From: Terebella lapidaria | Taxonomy: Eukaryota; Annelida; Polychaeta; Terebellida; Terebellidae | Length of the DNA stretch: 64,000 bases | Direction: 5' to 3' | Assembly: GCA_949152475.1 (NCBI GenBank) | Contig: OX424568.1 | Location: 9,895,667 to 9,959,666, forward strand | Shown: in pieces, positions 1 through 11,409 of the stretch | Layout: the number at the start of each line of letters is the position of its first letter | How positions within the stretch are numbered: position 1 is the first letter of the stretch | Program-made: the position numbers and the translations under genes | Notes under the pieces: generated by a model | What the model saw: the letters and a program-made list of their open reading frames with translations, nothing else | Told to the model about the DNA's origin: nothing | Databases searched by the model: none

Positions 1-63
1 GTATACATTTCAATATTGAAAATCATTTATGTATGTACAAGTACACTTTCGTATAAATTCAAG

Positions 64-825
64 GTAGTACTCCGACGCCACGACGGCTCTGAGGACTTTG
101 TGTACAAGACGTGGGGTGATTACAAACATGGGTTTGGAAATCTGACGTCGGAATTTTGGCTCGGTAAATCAGCTTCATCATATCGTCTGCACTGAATGAT
201 GACACATATGATGACATTTCTACAGAAACTTCAGATAATTTTGAGTTTCGATTTTATTTCAGGACTTGAAACTTTGCATTGGTTGACGAATAATAGAAGC
301 ACGTACACTGTACGCTTTGACATGAGGTCGTACCAGGGGGAGTGTCGTTATGCGGAATACTCAACCTTCCGCGTGGGGCCTGAGAAGGACGGATACAGAT
401 TGACCATAGATGGCTATAATGGCACTGCAGGTGACATGTCTCAACAGTTTTGTCAACAGACAAAGCCAAGTTTATTACCATATTGTCACAACAATTATTG
501 AAGTTAATTATCATCTTTCAGTGTAGTCGAATGTTTTACATCTAATTTCGCATCAGGAGACGCTGCTCGAAGCACCCTCCGTGGAGGCATGTTGGACATT
601 AACGACATGAAATTCACCACGATCGATGTAGATAATGACATGAGTGATCAAATTAATTGTGCCGAGATATTCAAGGGAGCCTGGTGGTCTAACTCCTGCT
701 TCTACGGGAAACCAACTGGTGTCTTTGGCGAGACTGCTGCTGTCGGAGAAGGCATCCTCTGGGGGCCGTGGCTCGGGTTAGAAGTTAGCCTAGAATACTT
801 CGACATGAAAATCCGAGTGAATTGA
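64..825 (+). CDS. Fibrinogen-related domain gene, 3' part (three terminal exons)
   Basis: Exons 64-163, 263-430 and 557-825 (stop TGA 823-825) join in phase (1, 1, end) and give the last 178 residues of a fibrinogen C-terminal domain. Visible hallmarks are the RRHDGSEDF start, GFGNLTSEFWLG at the end of the first exon, the YRLTIDGYNGTAGD stretch, the calcium-site-like DVDND, the C-x-GAWW-x-C pair (CAEIFKGAWWSNSC) and the usual end DMKIRVN. Each exon has AG/GT borders. The 5' part (signal peptide and any N-terminal module) is beyond the left edge. Exon sizes and phases of the first two exons equal those of the gene at 4754-8455, so these are tandem paralogues. Fibrinogen-related proteins of invertebrates are usually secreted lectins; the ligand here is unknown. 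Confidence 0.85.
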
Positions 826-1013
826 ATGAACTGGTTATGATTTTCGTCTTTGACAATCCATATTATTATTCCTGGGAATCGAATCATCAGACTTTTCAGA
901 AATCACGATGTTCGGGGATTTAAAGTGTCAAGTTTGTGTGAAAGTTCTTGATTGTGAACTTGTGTGAACAATACACATATTAACTGATCATCGCCTGCTG
1001 AAATATTTCAGCA

Positions 1014-1019
1014 AATAAA
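1014..1019 (+). promoter_or_regulatory. Likely polyadenylation signal of the first fibrinogen-domain gene
   Basis: AATAAA lies 189 bases after the stop codon at 825. A second AATAAA at 1255-1260 is an alternative. Confidence 0.5.
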
Positions 1020-2733
1020 GTAGTATCGAAAACTGAAAGCATTCTTCTATTTGGGGCCATTCGGCTAGCAAGTGCACGGAGCAATTAACTGGAAGTTGTT
1101 CCAACCTCCTTTTTGAAACTTTGTATAAAGTATATTTTTTGTTTTATGTGTTTCGCGTGATATTCATCTAGCGTATGAGGTTGTTTCGTTATGTGAAGTC
1201 GATCGTATTTCTTTTTCTCTCAGCATGGTGTTTGTGGTTAGCAACAATTTGTATAATAAACAGTTTGTGTAGCAAATATTTGTTATTTTTCATGTCGTTG
1301 ATTTTTGGATTAAATGAATGATACATCTTCATGTATTTGGAATAAATGATCGAACGAACAAGTATCACGCGGACATGCTAACACCTGAAATATTGCTAGA
1401 CATATCGAACACAGTCTGATGTATGAAACGATTATATGGAATACATCCTACTGATGTACGATCTACAGTTTCACGTATTTATTGATGACGTACATGATTT
1501 GTTACTTACTAGTATACTATGGCCTTTCTTATGGATTGTTTTTATTGAGAGTGTTGTACAAGCAATCGTTTATGATGTTTCATATTAATCTCAGATGTAT
1601 AATTATTATGTTAGATACATTGAGAAACAATGGCGTTCCGAATATGTAAGGTAGATTGAGAAACAGATTAGATGTTCTTGACTTGAATACAAATATGAGC
1701 GATTACGTGTTAGATTTTTTGACTTGATTACAAATATGAGAATGATTGAATTGAAATTAAAATATATAAGCAGTGACAATAAATGGTAAACCATCTATCA
1801 AAGAAACAGCATTCCCTTGTCTTGAAATACCAGGAAATAATAACAGGAAATACCAGGGTTGAACAATAGGCAGCCTTGATTGTTGTTTGGAGTTGTTTTG
1901 TTGTTTAGAACTTTTGAATTGATACATGGGATTTCACCACGGGCATGAAATTATTATTTTCTTTCAGACATAACTGTCACGAGGTACACTGTTGCAAAGT
2001 ATACCTGCTAATATATGAAAAATATTATTTCAATATTGATTTGATGACAATCAACTGGATGAAGTTCATTGTAACGAGGCAATGTCCTGCGTAAAGTCTG
2101 CAGCGATGTTCTGCCGAACTGTTTTTCTGTAGGGATGTGATTTGTGCGATAGACTTGGTAGGTAATGCAGTCTTTAAACCCCAATTGTATGAATGCTCCG
2201 TGGTCAGATCACAACTAAGTGTACGGTTGAGGACCAACACGATGACGATAACCTGGAATAATGAAAACACAATTAACGAATGGAAAATATTGGAGAAGCG
2301 AAGTGGGTAATTTCAGTTTTGTTTATTATGTAACATGTATTCGGTAGTTGGCACCTACCAAAAGTCGATTGGGTAGCGCCACCACCCATGACACTTCAGT
2401 GGGTCATAAGCCCGGTCATATGACTATAAATAATAGCATCTGTATCAAGGAAAAGTCATCACGTTCTGGAACCACCTCCGATGAAAACGATACCAAATAA
2501 ATAAGTACGTTATGATGACATCATTTTCACACAAAAATTAATATCTCAACCTTCATGTCCATTATGTATTTGCCAAGTTTTAAACAAACACCAATGACGT
2601 TTGATGTGGATGCAACATTCTTGTTCAGTTTAATCTTATGTGTTTTGCCTCAACCGATCCGTGTACAGAATTATGATGATCTAAGCAGTATCGAAGTCAG
2701 TCATGCGAACATCTGATGAGCGTAGGATACACC
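1020..2733. other. Intergenic, no gene seen
   Basis: AT-rich spacer. Only short unrelated open frames with no domain resemblance, and no clear repeat structure. Confidence 0.6.
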
Positions 2734-3247
2734 CATTGCACTATCGGAAACTAGGTATTATCGCCCTATTGTTTTTCCCCTAACATGGCCTTGACATTGC
2801 TCAAGTTGCTGATTGTCCGGAGGACTCAAGTAGGGTCTTCAGCTCTGTAATTCTACTCATCTAACGAGATTTGGCCCAAGTACCGTACACTGCTCCTTAA
2901 TACTACTCGTCCACTGAAAACATACCATATAATCAGTCTCGCACCTTTATAATCCTTTTTGGATCTAGAGGAAGGCGCAGGATATGATACTTGGGTCCGA
3001 GATTTAATTGAGTTTGTGTTCTCGCATTTTAAGACTTACTGGAGATAAACGACTGAGTCGCACAACAAACGTGTTCCTGAGCATTTGGTAAGTCAATTTC
3101 GTTGAGCTGCTCAGATAAATAATAATAATATTATCAATAATAATAATAATGTTTAGAAAGATATCTCAATGGCAATTTGAGCATTGTCAAGGCCAGGTTA
3201 GGGGAAAAACAATAGGGCGATAATAAAGGATTTCCAATAGTGCATTG
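2734..3247. mobile_element. Terminal-inverted-repeat element (~514 bp), non-autonomous
   Basis: The left end (2734-2805) and the reverse complement of the right end (about 3170-3247) match over about 70 bases with few changes, including the shared string TTATCGCCCTATTG followed by TTTTTCCCCTAAC. No coding sequence lies between them. A shorter inverted-repeat element (2873-2998) sits inside it. The exact outer boundary and target duplication could not be settled. Confidence 0.7.
2873..2998. mobile_element. Short MITE (GGCCCAAG family), copy 1, nested
   Basis: About 126 bp with terminal inverted repeats starting GGCCCAAGTA and ending TACTTGGGTCC. Its interior (CTTAATACTACTCGTCCACT) is shared with the copies at 39632-39758 and 59982-60104 and with a decayed copy at 26421. 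It lies within the larger inverted-repeat element at 2734-3247. Confidence 0.75.
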
Positions 3248-3419
3248 TTCTGAAGTTGTGAAGACGGTGCACACCGCCGGTGACGTCGACTGTCACAGGC
3301 GGGGAGTGTTGGTTTTAAAGCAACATCATTAAAGCTGTAAGTAATAGTATGCTATATAAAGAGATACCATACAATCCCTACGAGCTTTTGAGACATCCCC
3401 TGAGCCTTTCGTGTTGACT

Positions 3420-3750
3420 GAAGTAGGTGCCTTTGGCCTAGGCCGACCTGGGGGGTTTTCGGCCGTATAAAAGGAGGGGGCGACTGGCCTACAGTGTCGT
3501 GGGTTCGAGTCCGCTCAGCACCACTTGTGCCTGGAAACCTCCCACGCCAGTGCAGCCCGACTGGCGGTAAAAACAAAGGCCGGGTGGTGTCAGAGACTGT
3601 CTATGGTGTCTGGCACCTAAAAGATCCCTTGGGATTTATCGTAAAGAGTAGGGGATTTCCCCGATCCCGGGTTTCTGTCTAGCGGGCATATCATCGAGTT
3701 ATGGCGCCCCCTTACCCCAAGTACAAGTACCAAGTACCAAGTACCTACAG
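3420..3750 (+). mobile_element. SINE-like repeat with B-box and short tandem tail
   Basis: A GC-richer stretch carries a good pol III B box (GGTTCGAGTCC, 3502-3512) and ends in a short CAAGTAC-type tandem tail (3718-3746). An A box is not convincing: TGGCCTAGGCCG near 3435 is too far upstream for a plain tRNA head. It may be a tRNA-derived SINE or a chimera. The open frames on both strands here are by-products. Confidence 0.45.
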
Positions 3751-4753
3751 TGTGGTATAATCAGTAGACAAAGGAGGCATACACATCGTCCTGAATGTCC
3801 GTATGTAATGCATTTCATTATGTGTATATCTATATTTCAGCGTTTATAGCATATTGGTTGAATGCAAAGAGCCTAAAATGGATGTGGCTACATTACCGGG
3901 AGATAGCTATGCACGTGAATTACTGGGAACCATACAAATTCGTCACACCAATAGATAATACGTGCATTACGGCTAGGAGTGAAATATGTAGCCCTAATTA
4001 TATGAGTAATTGTGTGCACGTATGGATATTATGCAATTATACTTTGCCGTTTGTGTGTTCTCTGACATCTGTGCTGTGGGGAACATGTCAAATGATCATC
4101 GACACAAAGAGCCAGACCTGGAATAGCTATACGATAAACAGCAGTAAACCATCAATCGAGATATATTATTACCATATTTTCACGGATGAGGTGACACATC
4201 GATTGAGGGGACATTATGCGTTATGTATTATTAAAAACTAATTAGGATGAACCCAACACGTTCTGCGAATTCGTACGTGCAATCTATGTCAACTGACACG
4301 AATTGACTCATCCTGTCAATATCACATGTTGTATTCATTCTAGATGAAACATGTCAAAATAGGTAGATGTTGACACAACCACAGGCGTTGCAACAGTGGC
4401 TTTACTTGATCAATACCCAAAAATTCGCTAGAATTTTCCATCAAACAGCCAGTTGTCATTCAATGAAGGAGGTACGTTATTATCACATCATGCTGTGATC
4501 ATGTGATCATTATCACATGTTTAGAATACTACTACAGAGCAATCGAAGACATTTCGTTTCATGTATACAATATGATTTTAGCAAAAAGAACATAATTTAT
4601 AATCTTGTGTTGGTTCAGGTGATGATGGGAAGTAACGTGAACAACACCAGAGAACACACAGGAGAGCCTACTATCAATGTCAGCATTTGTGAGACGTCAA
4701 CCCATTCGCGTTCCATCAATCGCACGTGGAAACGATATGCAGTCAAATGAAAC
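3751..4753. other. Intergenic / upstream of the PAN-fibrinogen gene
   Basis: Holds a 148-codon open frame (3795-4241) with no recognisable domain, and AT-rich DNA up to the start codon at 4754. No TATA box was recognised directly upstream of 4754, so an untranslated first exon may lie here. Confidence 0.5.
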
Positions 4754-7700
4754 ATGGAAATCTATATGTCAGTATTTGTGGCAATTGTTGGTACCACAGC
4801 TGCGAATGCATCCTGTCAATTCCAAGCATATAATTACCAACGACTGACCAATCAGAATGTTGTAGAGAGTCACGTGGTATCAGGAGGGCCAAGATGCAAA
4901 CAGCTATGTAAACAGCGAGGTGCCACGTGCTGGGCAGCCAACCTTGTGTACAGGAGTGGTGTGGGGTTCTTGTGTGAGCTCTTTGGTAGTGTTCCACAAC
5001 ATCTGAACCCCAATCTGGGGAATGATAGAGATGCTGTTTTGTACCTCAAATCAGGTAGGCTCGATCGCTGCACATACATTTACATGACATAGCATAAGAA
5101 TAGACTGGTCATGGCAATCCAGAAAACGGAATGGGTTAAATTACCTCATGATGTAGACATAAAAGTGAAATTGTACACATATACTCTACAGCATAACTGC
5201 TAAATGTCATTCACGGCTTATGATCATTGAATGTCTCGTGGTCATCTGTGAGGTGTCTCAGTTCATTATACATATATACACAAGTATCCGTATGTTCATT
5301 TCGGGAATGGTGTGAATAATCCTGGCAAACTTTTCATTATACTGCTGCCGTCTGAATATGATGTTCCACCTGCAGCCTTTCCTCGAGGAATACTGTTTTC
5401 CTAAAACATATAAAATGCGTGCTTGTTTCTCAGACGATTGTCCTAACTTCTGCTCTGGCCGCGACTGTGATTGTGTTATCCACCACAACTTCTGCGGTAA
5501 CATCGAAAATGGCGTGTACACTGAACATGATGCCCAAGGAAACAAGTGGGTTGTAAGTATCTTGCAAATCATCTTACAAATATTTTACATTTGGATGGTA
5601 TTCTTGAAGATAATCCAATTTATTATGTCTACATCCGGCAGGTGATGTAGTGGCCATTGTTCGAGCATCTCGACACCTCTTCCCTTGAACAAAACACTCA
5701 TAAAGTATTCATATTTGCTATATAACAAAAAAAACGGTGGGAAATTTTTAGAATTATTTGCATCAAGACTTCTCTCAGACTTACAACAAAAACTTCCCAA
5801 ATACAGCTTACATCAAGTTTTACATTCAAGTCTAAAATCGAGTATTCTCGATGACCAAATATGTACCAAATAAGAGATAATTAAAATTTAACTTTGGGTT
5901 ACTGCGGGATTGATGACATCAATGAAACCTAAATTAAAACTGGTAAATAAAACTGAAGCATCCGACGGTAAACTATATATCCATTTATGAAAATATCCTT
6001 AATTTACATATCGGACTGAAGCATAAATTGCGGACAATCTAATACAAAAATTACATGAGAAGAACATGGCAAATCATCAGAATAGCTATTGGAAAACAAC
6101 AGACAAATCACATAATCCACAAACCTTTCTGAACAACGATTAAACAATATTGAGAATATATGCATACGGCATTGTTTGGAGTGCGATACTGGTTTATCTC
6201 AGCACAAGTGTCACCAAATCTGGGCCGAGCCTTTAGGCGAGGCTTAGATGGTGACACGAGTGCTGAGATAAACCAGTATCGCACGACAAACAATGCCGTA
6301 TGCATTTTCTCGCACAATTTGAGTATTTACAAGTGTTGGAATTGCTCAAAACACAGGAAATGATCAGAAAATCAACACATTTCACTCCAAAATACAAGCC
6401 ATTTTGTCAATGTTTACATGGTCTTAGTTACGTAGCTTTTTCAATGATGACGTTCCTGTTTGCGTTTACGTAACTTGCTTGACAACCTCAGAGTGCGATA
6501 CACGTTTATCTCAGAACTGTACTCAGCATGGGAGACAGGTCATAGAGTGCGAGAAAAATTATTGTTGTATAATTTGAGAAATATTTTTGGATATATGTAA
6601 AATCGACGGAGTCAATATATCTCAACATCTGAACATTATTACTACTACACAACCATATTTCTTTGAACCTGTTGAACAGTAATAAGTACCGAAGGTTGTT
6701 GATAAATCAAAAATAGCACAGAATATGACGATTTATCAAGAAAACTTCAAACTCACAATAAAATATTATCACACTATTCACATGCATGTTGAACATATCT
6801 CTTTTATCTGAAATTATTGATAGTCAAATAAAAATTACAAAGCACTTGATAATGAAATATCTGATTTTAATAGACCGGTTGCCTGGTTAGCTCAGTTCGT
6901 ATGTGGGCTGACTTCTCACCAATGCAGTCGGTTTAGGCGCGGGTTCGATCCCCGGCCTCGGCAGTATGTGAGGTGGTATGTGGTCGCCAAGCCGGGCAGG
7001 TGGGTTTTCACTAGCTTCTACAATAATGACCACCCTTACGCCAAGATCCGAGCCAACAAGAGATGTTAATATGAGCTGATGCTTGTTCATCAATTGTTGT
7101 AAAATAAATAAAGTTTAAAGGTTTTTTCAATAGACCAGTACGGATACTACACGTATATGACTCAAAGAGTCATATGTCACCTATGTACTCGACTATTGTC
7201 ACATGCGGAAATGTACAGTTCTTATTCCTGATTCAAATTGGCATAAAATCTTTCAGGGGTATATTTATTATTCGTTTTTGGTTTATTATTGGTACCTGGT
7301 CTATTACTTCTTCAATTATTATTGGTAAATAAATTAAGAAAACCTGTGCACTGGTCACTCATATTCAAGTGCGCTTGTCCCTTTCTCTCTCCCTCTGTTG
7401 GTATCGCCGTTGATTGGTTGGACAAGTGTATATTTGTTCGTTAACTCTGATCTACGTTTTCCACGACGAACTTCTATGCATATACCCACTGTTTATTTTT
7501 TCTCATTTTTTTCTCAGCAGAGCAAACAAACAACTTTATCTTAAATTTGAGGCGCACATTATCATCAGGAATGCAATTTCACATGTTTGTACTCAACTTC
7601 TAGATAGTACTCCGCCGCCATGATGGATCTGAGGACTTTGAGTACAAGATGTGGGATGAGTACAAAGATGGATTTGGGAGTCGGACGGCAGAGTTTTGGC

Positions 7701-8455
7701 TTGGTCAATATTCTCTGCCATGTCGTAAACATGTTGCATAACATAATTACCAATGCAATACTATAAATCTTTTTTCAATCTGCGCTGGGATCTGCTTGAT
7801 GTGGGGAGCCTGCATTTCAACAGTCAACAACCATATATTAATTCCTTAATTTTGCAGGACTTGAAACTTTACACCAGTTGACAACTAACGGAAGTACGTA
7901 CACTGTACGCTTTGACATGAGGTCGTACCAGGGGGAGTGTCGTTATGCTGAATACTCAACCTTCCACGTAGGGCCTGAGAATGACGGATACAGATTGAGT
8001 ATAGATGGTTACAGTGGCACTGCAGGTAAAATATCTAAGTAGCATTTCATGCATCATCACACACTTGATGTGTGATACAGAAGTGAAATATGTATGTATG
8101 GTTACATTTCATCTTATATTTCTTTTAGTGCATCATGTTATTAGCATACAAGTATGCGTCTTTCATTCTTATTAAATTTGCACTAGGAGATGCCATAGGA
8201 AATACCGACCATGGAGGCATTGTGAACATCAAAAACATGCAGTTCACGGGGAGAGATAAGGACAACGATTTGAATTTAGCTACAAACTGTGCATTGCAAT
8301 ATAGAGGAGCGTGGTGGGCGAATGACTGTTTCTTTGCAAAGCCCACAGGCGTCTTTGGAGAGAGTTTCACTTATGGAGAGGGAATCCTCTGGGAACCCTG
8401 GCTTGGTACTGAAACTGGACCGGAATACATTGACATGAAAATCATGGTCAATTGA
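4754..8455 (+). CDS. Secreted PAN/apple + fibrinogen-domain protein, 318 aa, five exons
   Basis: Exons 4754-5054, 5434-5552, 7604-7703, 7858-8025 and 8187-8455 (TGA) all have AG/GT borders and matching phases (1, 0, 1, 1), for a total of 957 nt. Residues 1-20 form a signal peptide (MEIYMSVFVAIVG, then small residues before CQF). Residues 21-100 look like a PAN/apple domain, with CKQLC at the first helix and CWAANLVY, C and L spaced as in that fold. Residues 101-140 hold a cysteine-rich link (DDCPNFCSGRDCDC) and GVYTEHDAQG, the entry to the fibrinogen domain. Residues 141-318 hold the rest (DKDND calcium site, CALQYRGAWWANDC, final MKIMVN). The usual VYCDM-GGGW part of the fibrinogen entry is missing or shortened. 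A lectin or adhesion role is inferred from family. Intron 2 (2 kb) carries a hairpin element and a SINE. Confidence 0.88.
6160..6305. mobile_element. Near-perfect 146-bp palindrome (hairpin element)
   Basis: Arms of about 57 bases run from ATGCATACGGCATTGTTTG inward and return as CAAACAATGCCGTATGCAT, with a GC-rich loop of about 33 bases. The inner motif GTGCGATAC...TTTATCTCAG recurs near 6491-6515, so the wider element may extend to about 6600. It sits in intron 2 of the PAN-fibrinogen gene. No coding capacity; most likely a foldback or MITE-type insertion. Confidence 0.75.
6880..7125 (+). mobile_element. tRNA-derived SINE with target-site duplication
   Basis: The head contains an A box (TAGCTCAGTTCG, 6888-6899) and a B box (GGTTCGATCC, 6942-6951), spaced as in a tRNA with a long variable arm. 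A tRNA-unrelated body follows and the end is A-rich (AAAATAAATAAAG). Flanks 6866-6879 and 7126-7139 are near-identical (TTNAATAGACCNGT), as expected for a target duplication. It is not a functional tRNA gene because the acceptor stem does not close. Confidence 0.75.
7128..7310. mobile_element. Small inverted-repeat element interrupted by the SINE
   Basis: AATAGACCAGTAC near 7128 and GTACCTGGTCTATT near 7297-7310 are inverted repeats. Because the SINE target duplication is the same AATAGACC motif, the SINE seems to have landed in the left end of this small element. Confidence 0.4.
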
Positions 8456-8748
8456 AGGAAATAGTTTGATAATGTTTATGTACTGGATTGTCTAAACTGA
8501 TCTCTCAGCTAATTTCACTAGCTTTTCTTGAACCAGTTTGCAAGTCAGAATCAAGATGTAAAAAATATTGATGTATATAGATCTTCCGTGAGCGCTTGTT
8601 TACAAACAGACCACTGAATTCGATACAATCAGCAGCTTCGGCACACTTTTGGTAGTTAATTCATACTAAATGCAAGTCCGAGTTTTTCATATGCAATTAA
8701 CTGGTATAGGTAATTTATATTAACAATGTTTCGTGACATTGTTATATT

Positions 8749-9423
8749 AAAAAATCACTTCTTCCCTTCATTGCCTCCATTTTGAGTATGTGTTAATGAA
8801 ACAAAGATACATAGTGTGTTATTTGTACTCATGTTGACGTTCCTGAAATAGTTGACAATGCTTTGTTCGTTCTAATTTGTCCATCATATGTATGGAAAAC
8901 TTGAGCGCTCCGCAACAAAAGTTCAAATAGTAGTAATGTTGAAACTATAAACTTGATCCAAATGTTTGACAAAAAGTGACCGTTTGGACCTTTCAAGGTC
9001 CTCGAAAGGTCATGTCCAAAATCACTCCACAAATCATCATATAAGACTTCCGATTTGAAAGTGCCAATATCTGAGCTCTATCTGCAAGTATTCCATGAGT
9101 ACAGTTGCTGCAGTTCCCAATATGTAGGGGACAAGTCAAAACAAAAAGAATTGGCTAATCGGAAAATTAAAAACATCACTTCTTCCCGTCATCGCCTCCA
9201 TTTTCTGAGTATGTGTTAATAGAACAAAGAAACATAGTCTGTTATTTGTATTCATGTTGACGTTCCTGAAATAGTTGACAATGCTTTGTTCGTTCTAATT
9301 TGTCCACCATATGTAAGGAAAACTTGAGCGCTTCGCAACAAGAGTTCAAATAGTAGTAATGTTGAAATTATAAACTTGATCCAAATGTTTGACAAAAAGT
9401 GACCGTTTTGACCTTTCAAGGTC
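8749..9423. repeat. Direct repeat pair of about 250 bp
   Basis: 8749-9000 and 9170-9423 are near-identical over their length (CACTTCTTCCC start, TTGACAAAAAGTGACCG and CCTTTCAAGGTC end), separated by about 170 bp of unrelated sequence. The pair lies just downstream of the PAN-fibrinogen gene. No coding content. Confidence 0.8.
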
Positions 9424-11340
9424 GGAGGTACAATTATGCAGATATCGCGTTAAATAACCTTGAAAGTACCGGCATAAAAGGTACATGTTTGCTACACATT
9501 TATGACCATGACCGAATTATTATTGAAACTCACGAGAAGTAACGAAGAAAGGCATGTGCCTCTACTGGTAGGATGACATCACATGACGAACCACTTGTTT
9601 TGATAGTGACACCGGAAAATCTGATGGAGGACATTTTAGACAGCCTTGATTGTTCACGGGTATTTATTCACTTCTGACTACATGCATCAACGTAAATTTT
9701 GTGAGATGAATGTACTTTTGAGATTTGGTTGAGGCAGAGATGTGTGCTATGAATAATATCATGATGTGATATCGATGACATAATGATTGCAGTGAGAGGT
9801 GGAAACTACCAATTACGTATATTGTTCTATAAATAAAATGCCGCCCTCTATCTGACAATCTATATTGGATGTCTCTCAGTTTAATATATCACTTTGGAAT
9901 GCATACTGAGTCAATTCTAAATATTTTAATATCCATCTGTCCATTATTTTGTATAATCAATATCGTTCTACTTATGAACCCGTTCCCATTATGTAGTCGA
10001 AAGCCATGTCGATCAGAATTCGAACTGATCGTATGAGAGTTCTATGGATTTTGGATACCGGTTGAGGTGGTGTGGCAGTCTGCTAAATACGTGAGTTCAC
10101 ACAACTTGTTAGAATACCATGCGACACTCTGACGGCTCATGTTTTCCTTATTCGGTTCGAGATTCAAAACCATAATGCAACAATCAGTTGACTAACATAC
10201 CATCAACTTAGTAGCCTTTTAGCTTGTAATTAGGCACATGATGAATATGTCCTTGTCACAAACCTATTTCGTGATTTTGTCTGTTAGTTTTGGTTGGTTG
10301 TTGTTGTATGCTTAGTTGAAGTATTCAGTTGAAGTAACTACATTTTACAATCTGTCTGCCCCTGATGACGACAGACTGACACTGGATTTAATATTTGGTC
10401 GGTCTTTGTTCCTATCCAAGAATTGTTTCATTCTAGGTTTTTATTGGTATCATTGAAATCTTGTAACGTTTGTCTAAGGCATACATAAACATGTCTCCGC
10501 CCTGCTTATCGTATTAGTATAACCTAAAAAGATATTATTGCACTAGCTTTAGTGGATAAGCACCCTATTAAAACCACATACCAATATCAAATGTTCGAGT
10601 TCAGATAACATGATCAACAAGTGTCGTGATCTCAAGCAGCCGTTTTGTGACACGACAACTTTCATCACAATCAGAATTCGGTGAGCATTGTGCCTAGACA
10701 CTGTCTGGGAAGGATCCACAAGTGTAATGAACCAGGACAGTAAATATATTTTGCTGTATTATTGTCATGGATACCGTCGACATGATGTCAGGTCTGATTT
10801 TGCTTATACGCCACCCTGATGTTTATTTATGATGTTACTGTTCGGCATCATCGCCTGGTGCATGCTGGAAATGATCATTTTGAGCAGGGAGTTATCCCAT
10901 AATATACAGCTATATGAATATATATATACCTATCGCAAAAACTGTTTCATCGAAAATTAGACTGCCTACCTAGGGAATGTTTTGCAAATGATATTGTTTG
11001 TATCAAAACCACAGAACCACGCCTACTGAGCTTGACAAAATCTACCTTTTTCTATGTTGGGATATTTAAATCCATACACAGGTAGAATAATATATGTCAC
11101 TGTAACGAGCAAACCTAGCGAAGAGAAAGCACATCTTCGGGAAATCTAGGTTAGTCTTTATATATTCCACCACGAGTTGCTATTTACTCCCACCTCAATA
11201 GTTCAAGTGGTAATCTTCGAGGGCAGACGTCGAGCAATATATTTCAATAGCCAATTTCACGGGAGACATTAGATGTTAGCACTGATCTCATTAAGGTCAT
11301 CATATGACCTTAATCATCATACGTAGTCTCTTCTGATCGT
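9424..11340. other. Intergenic, one dispersed-repeat fragment
   Basis: AT-rich with no supported gene. 10310-10460 is a minus-orientation fragment of the dispersed family seen best at 43889-44215 (shared GTCTGCCCCTGATGACG and TTTGGTCGGTCTTTGTTCC). Confidence 0.55.
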
Positions 11341-11409
11341 TCCCTATGGTACAACAACTCGGGTAATTTTATTAATATTAGAGATTGCAAAATCAAACTT
11401 CCAGATATA

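Noticed and set aside
3795-4241. 148-codon frame upstream of the PAN-fibrinogen gene
   Set aside because: Tyr/Ile-rich, no signal peptide or domain, low-complexity composition of AT-rich DNA. A lone exon cannot be excluded.
6880-6965. Genuine tRNA gene
   Set aside because: A and B boxes are present but the acceptor and anticodon stems do not close, and the unit continues into a SINE body with an A-rich tail and target duplication.
11285-11325. Palindromic AGGTCA...TGACCT as a nuclear-receptor site
   Set aside because: One occurrence with 5-bp spacing, no nearby gene start; chance or part of the retroelement flank.
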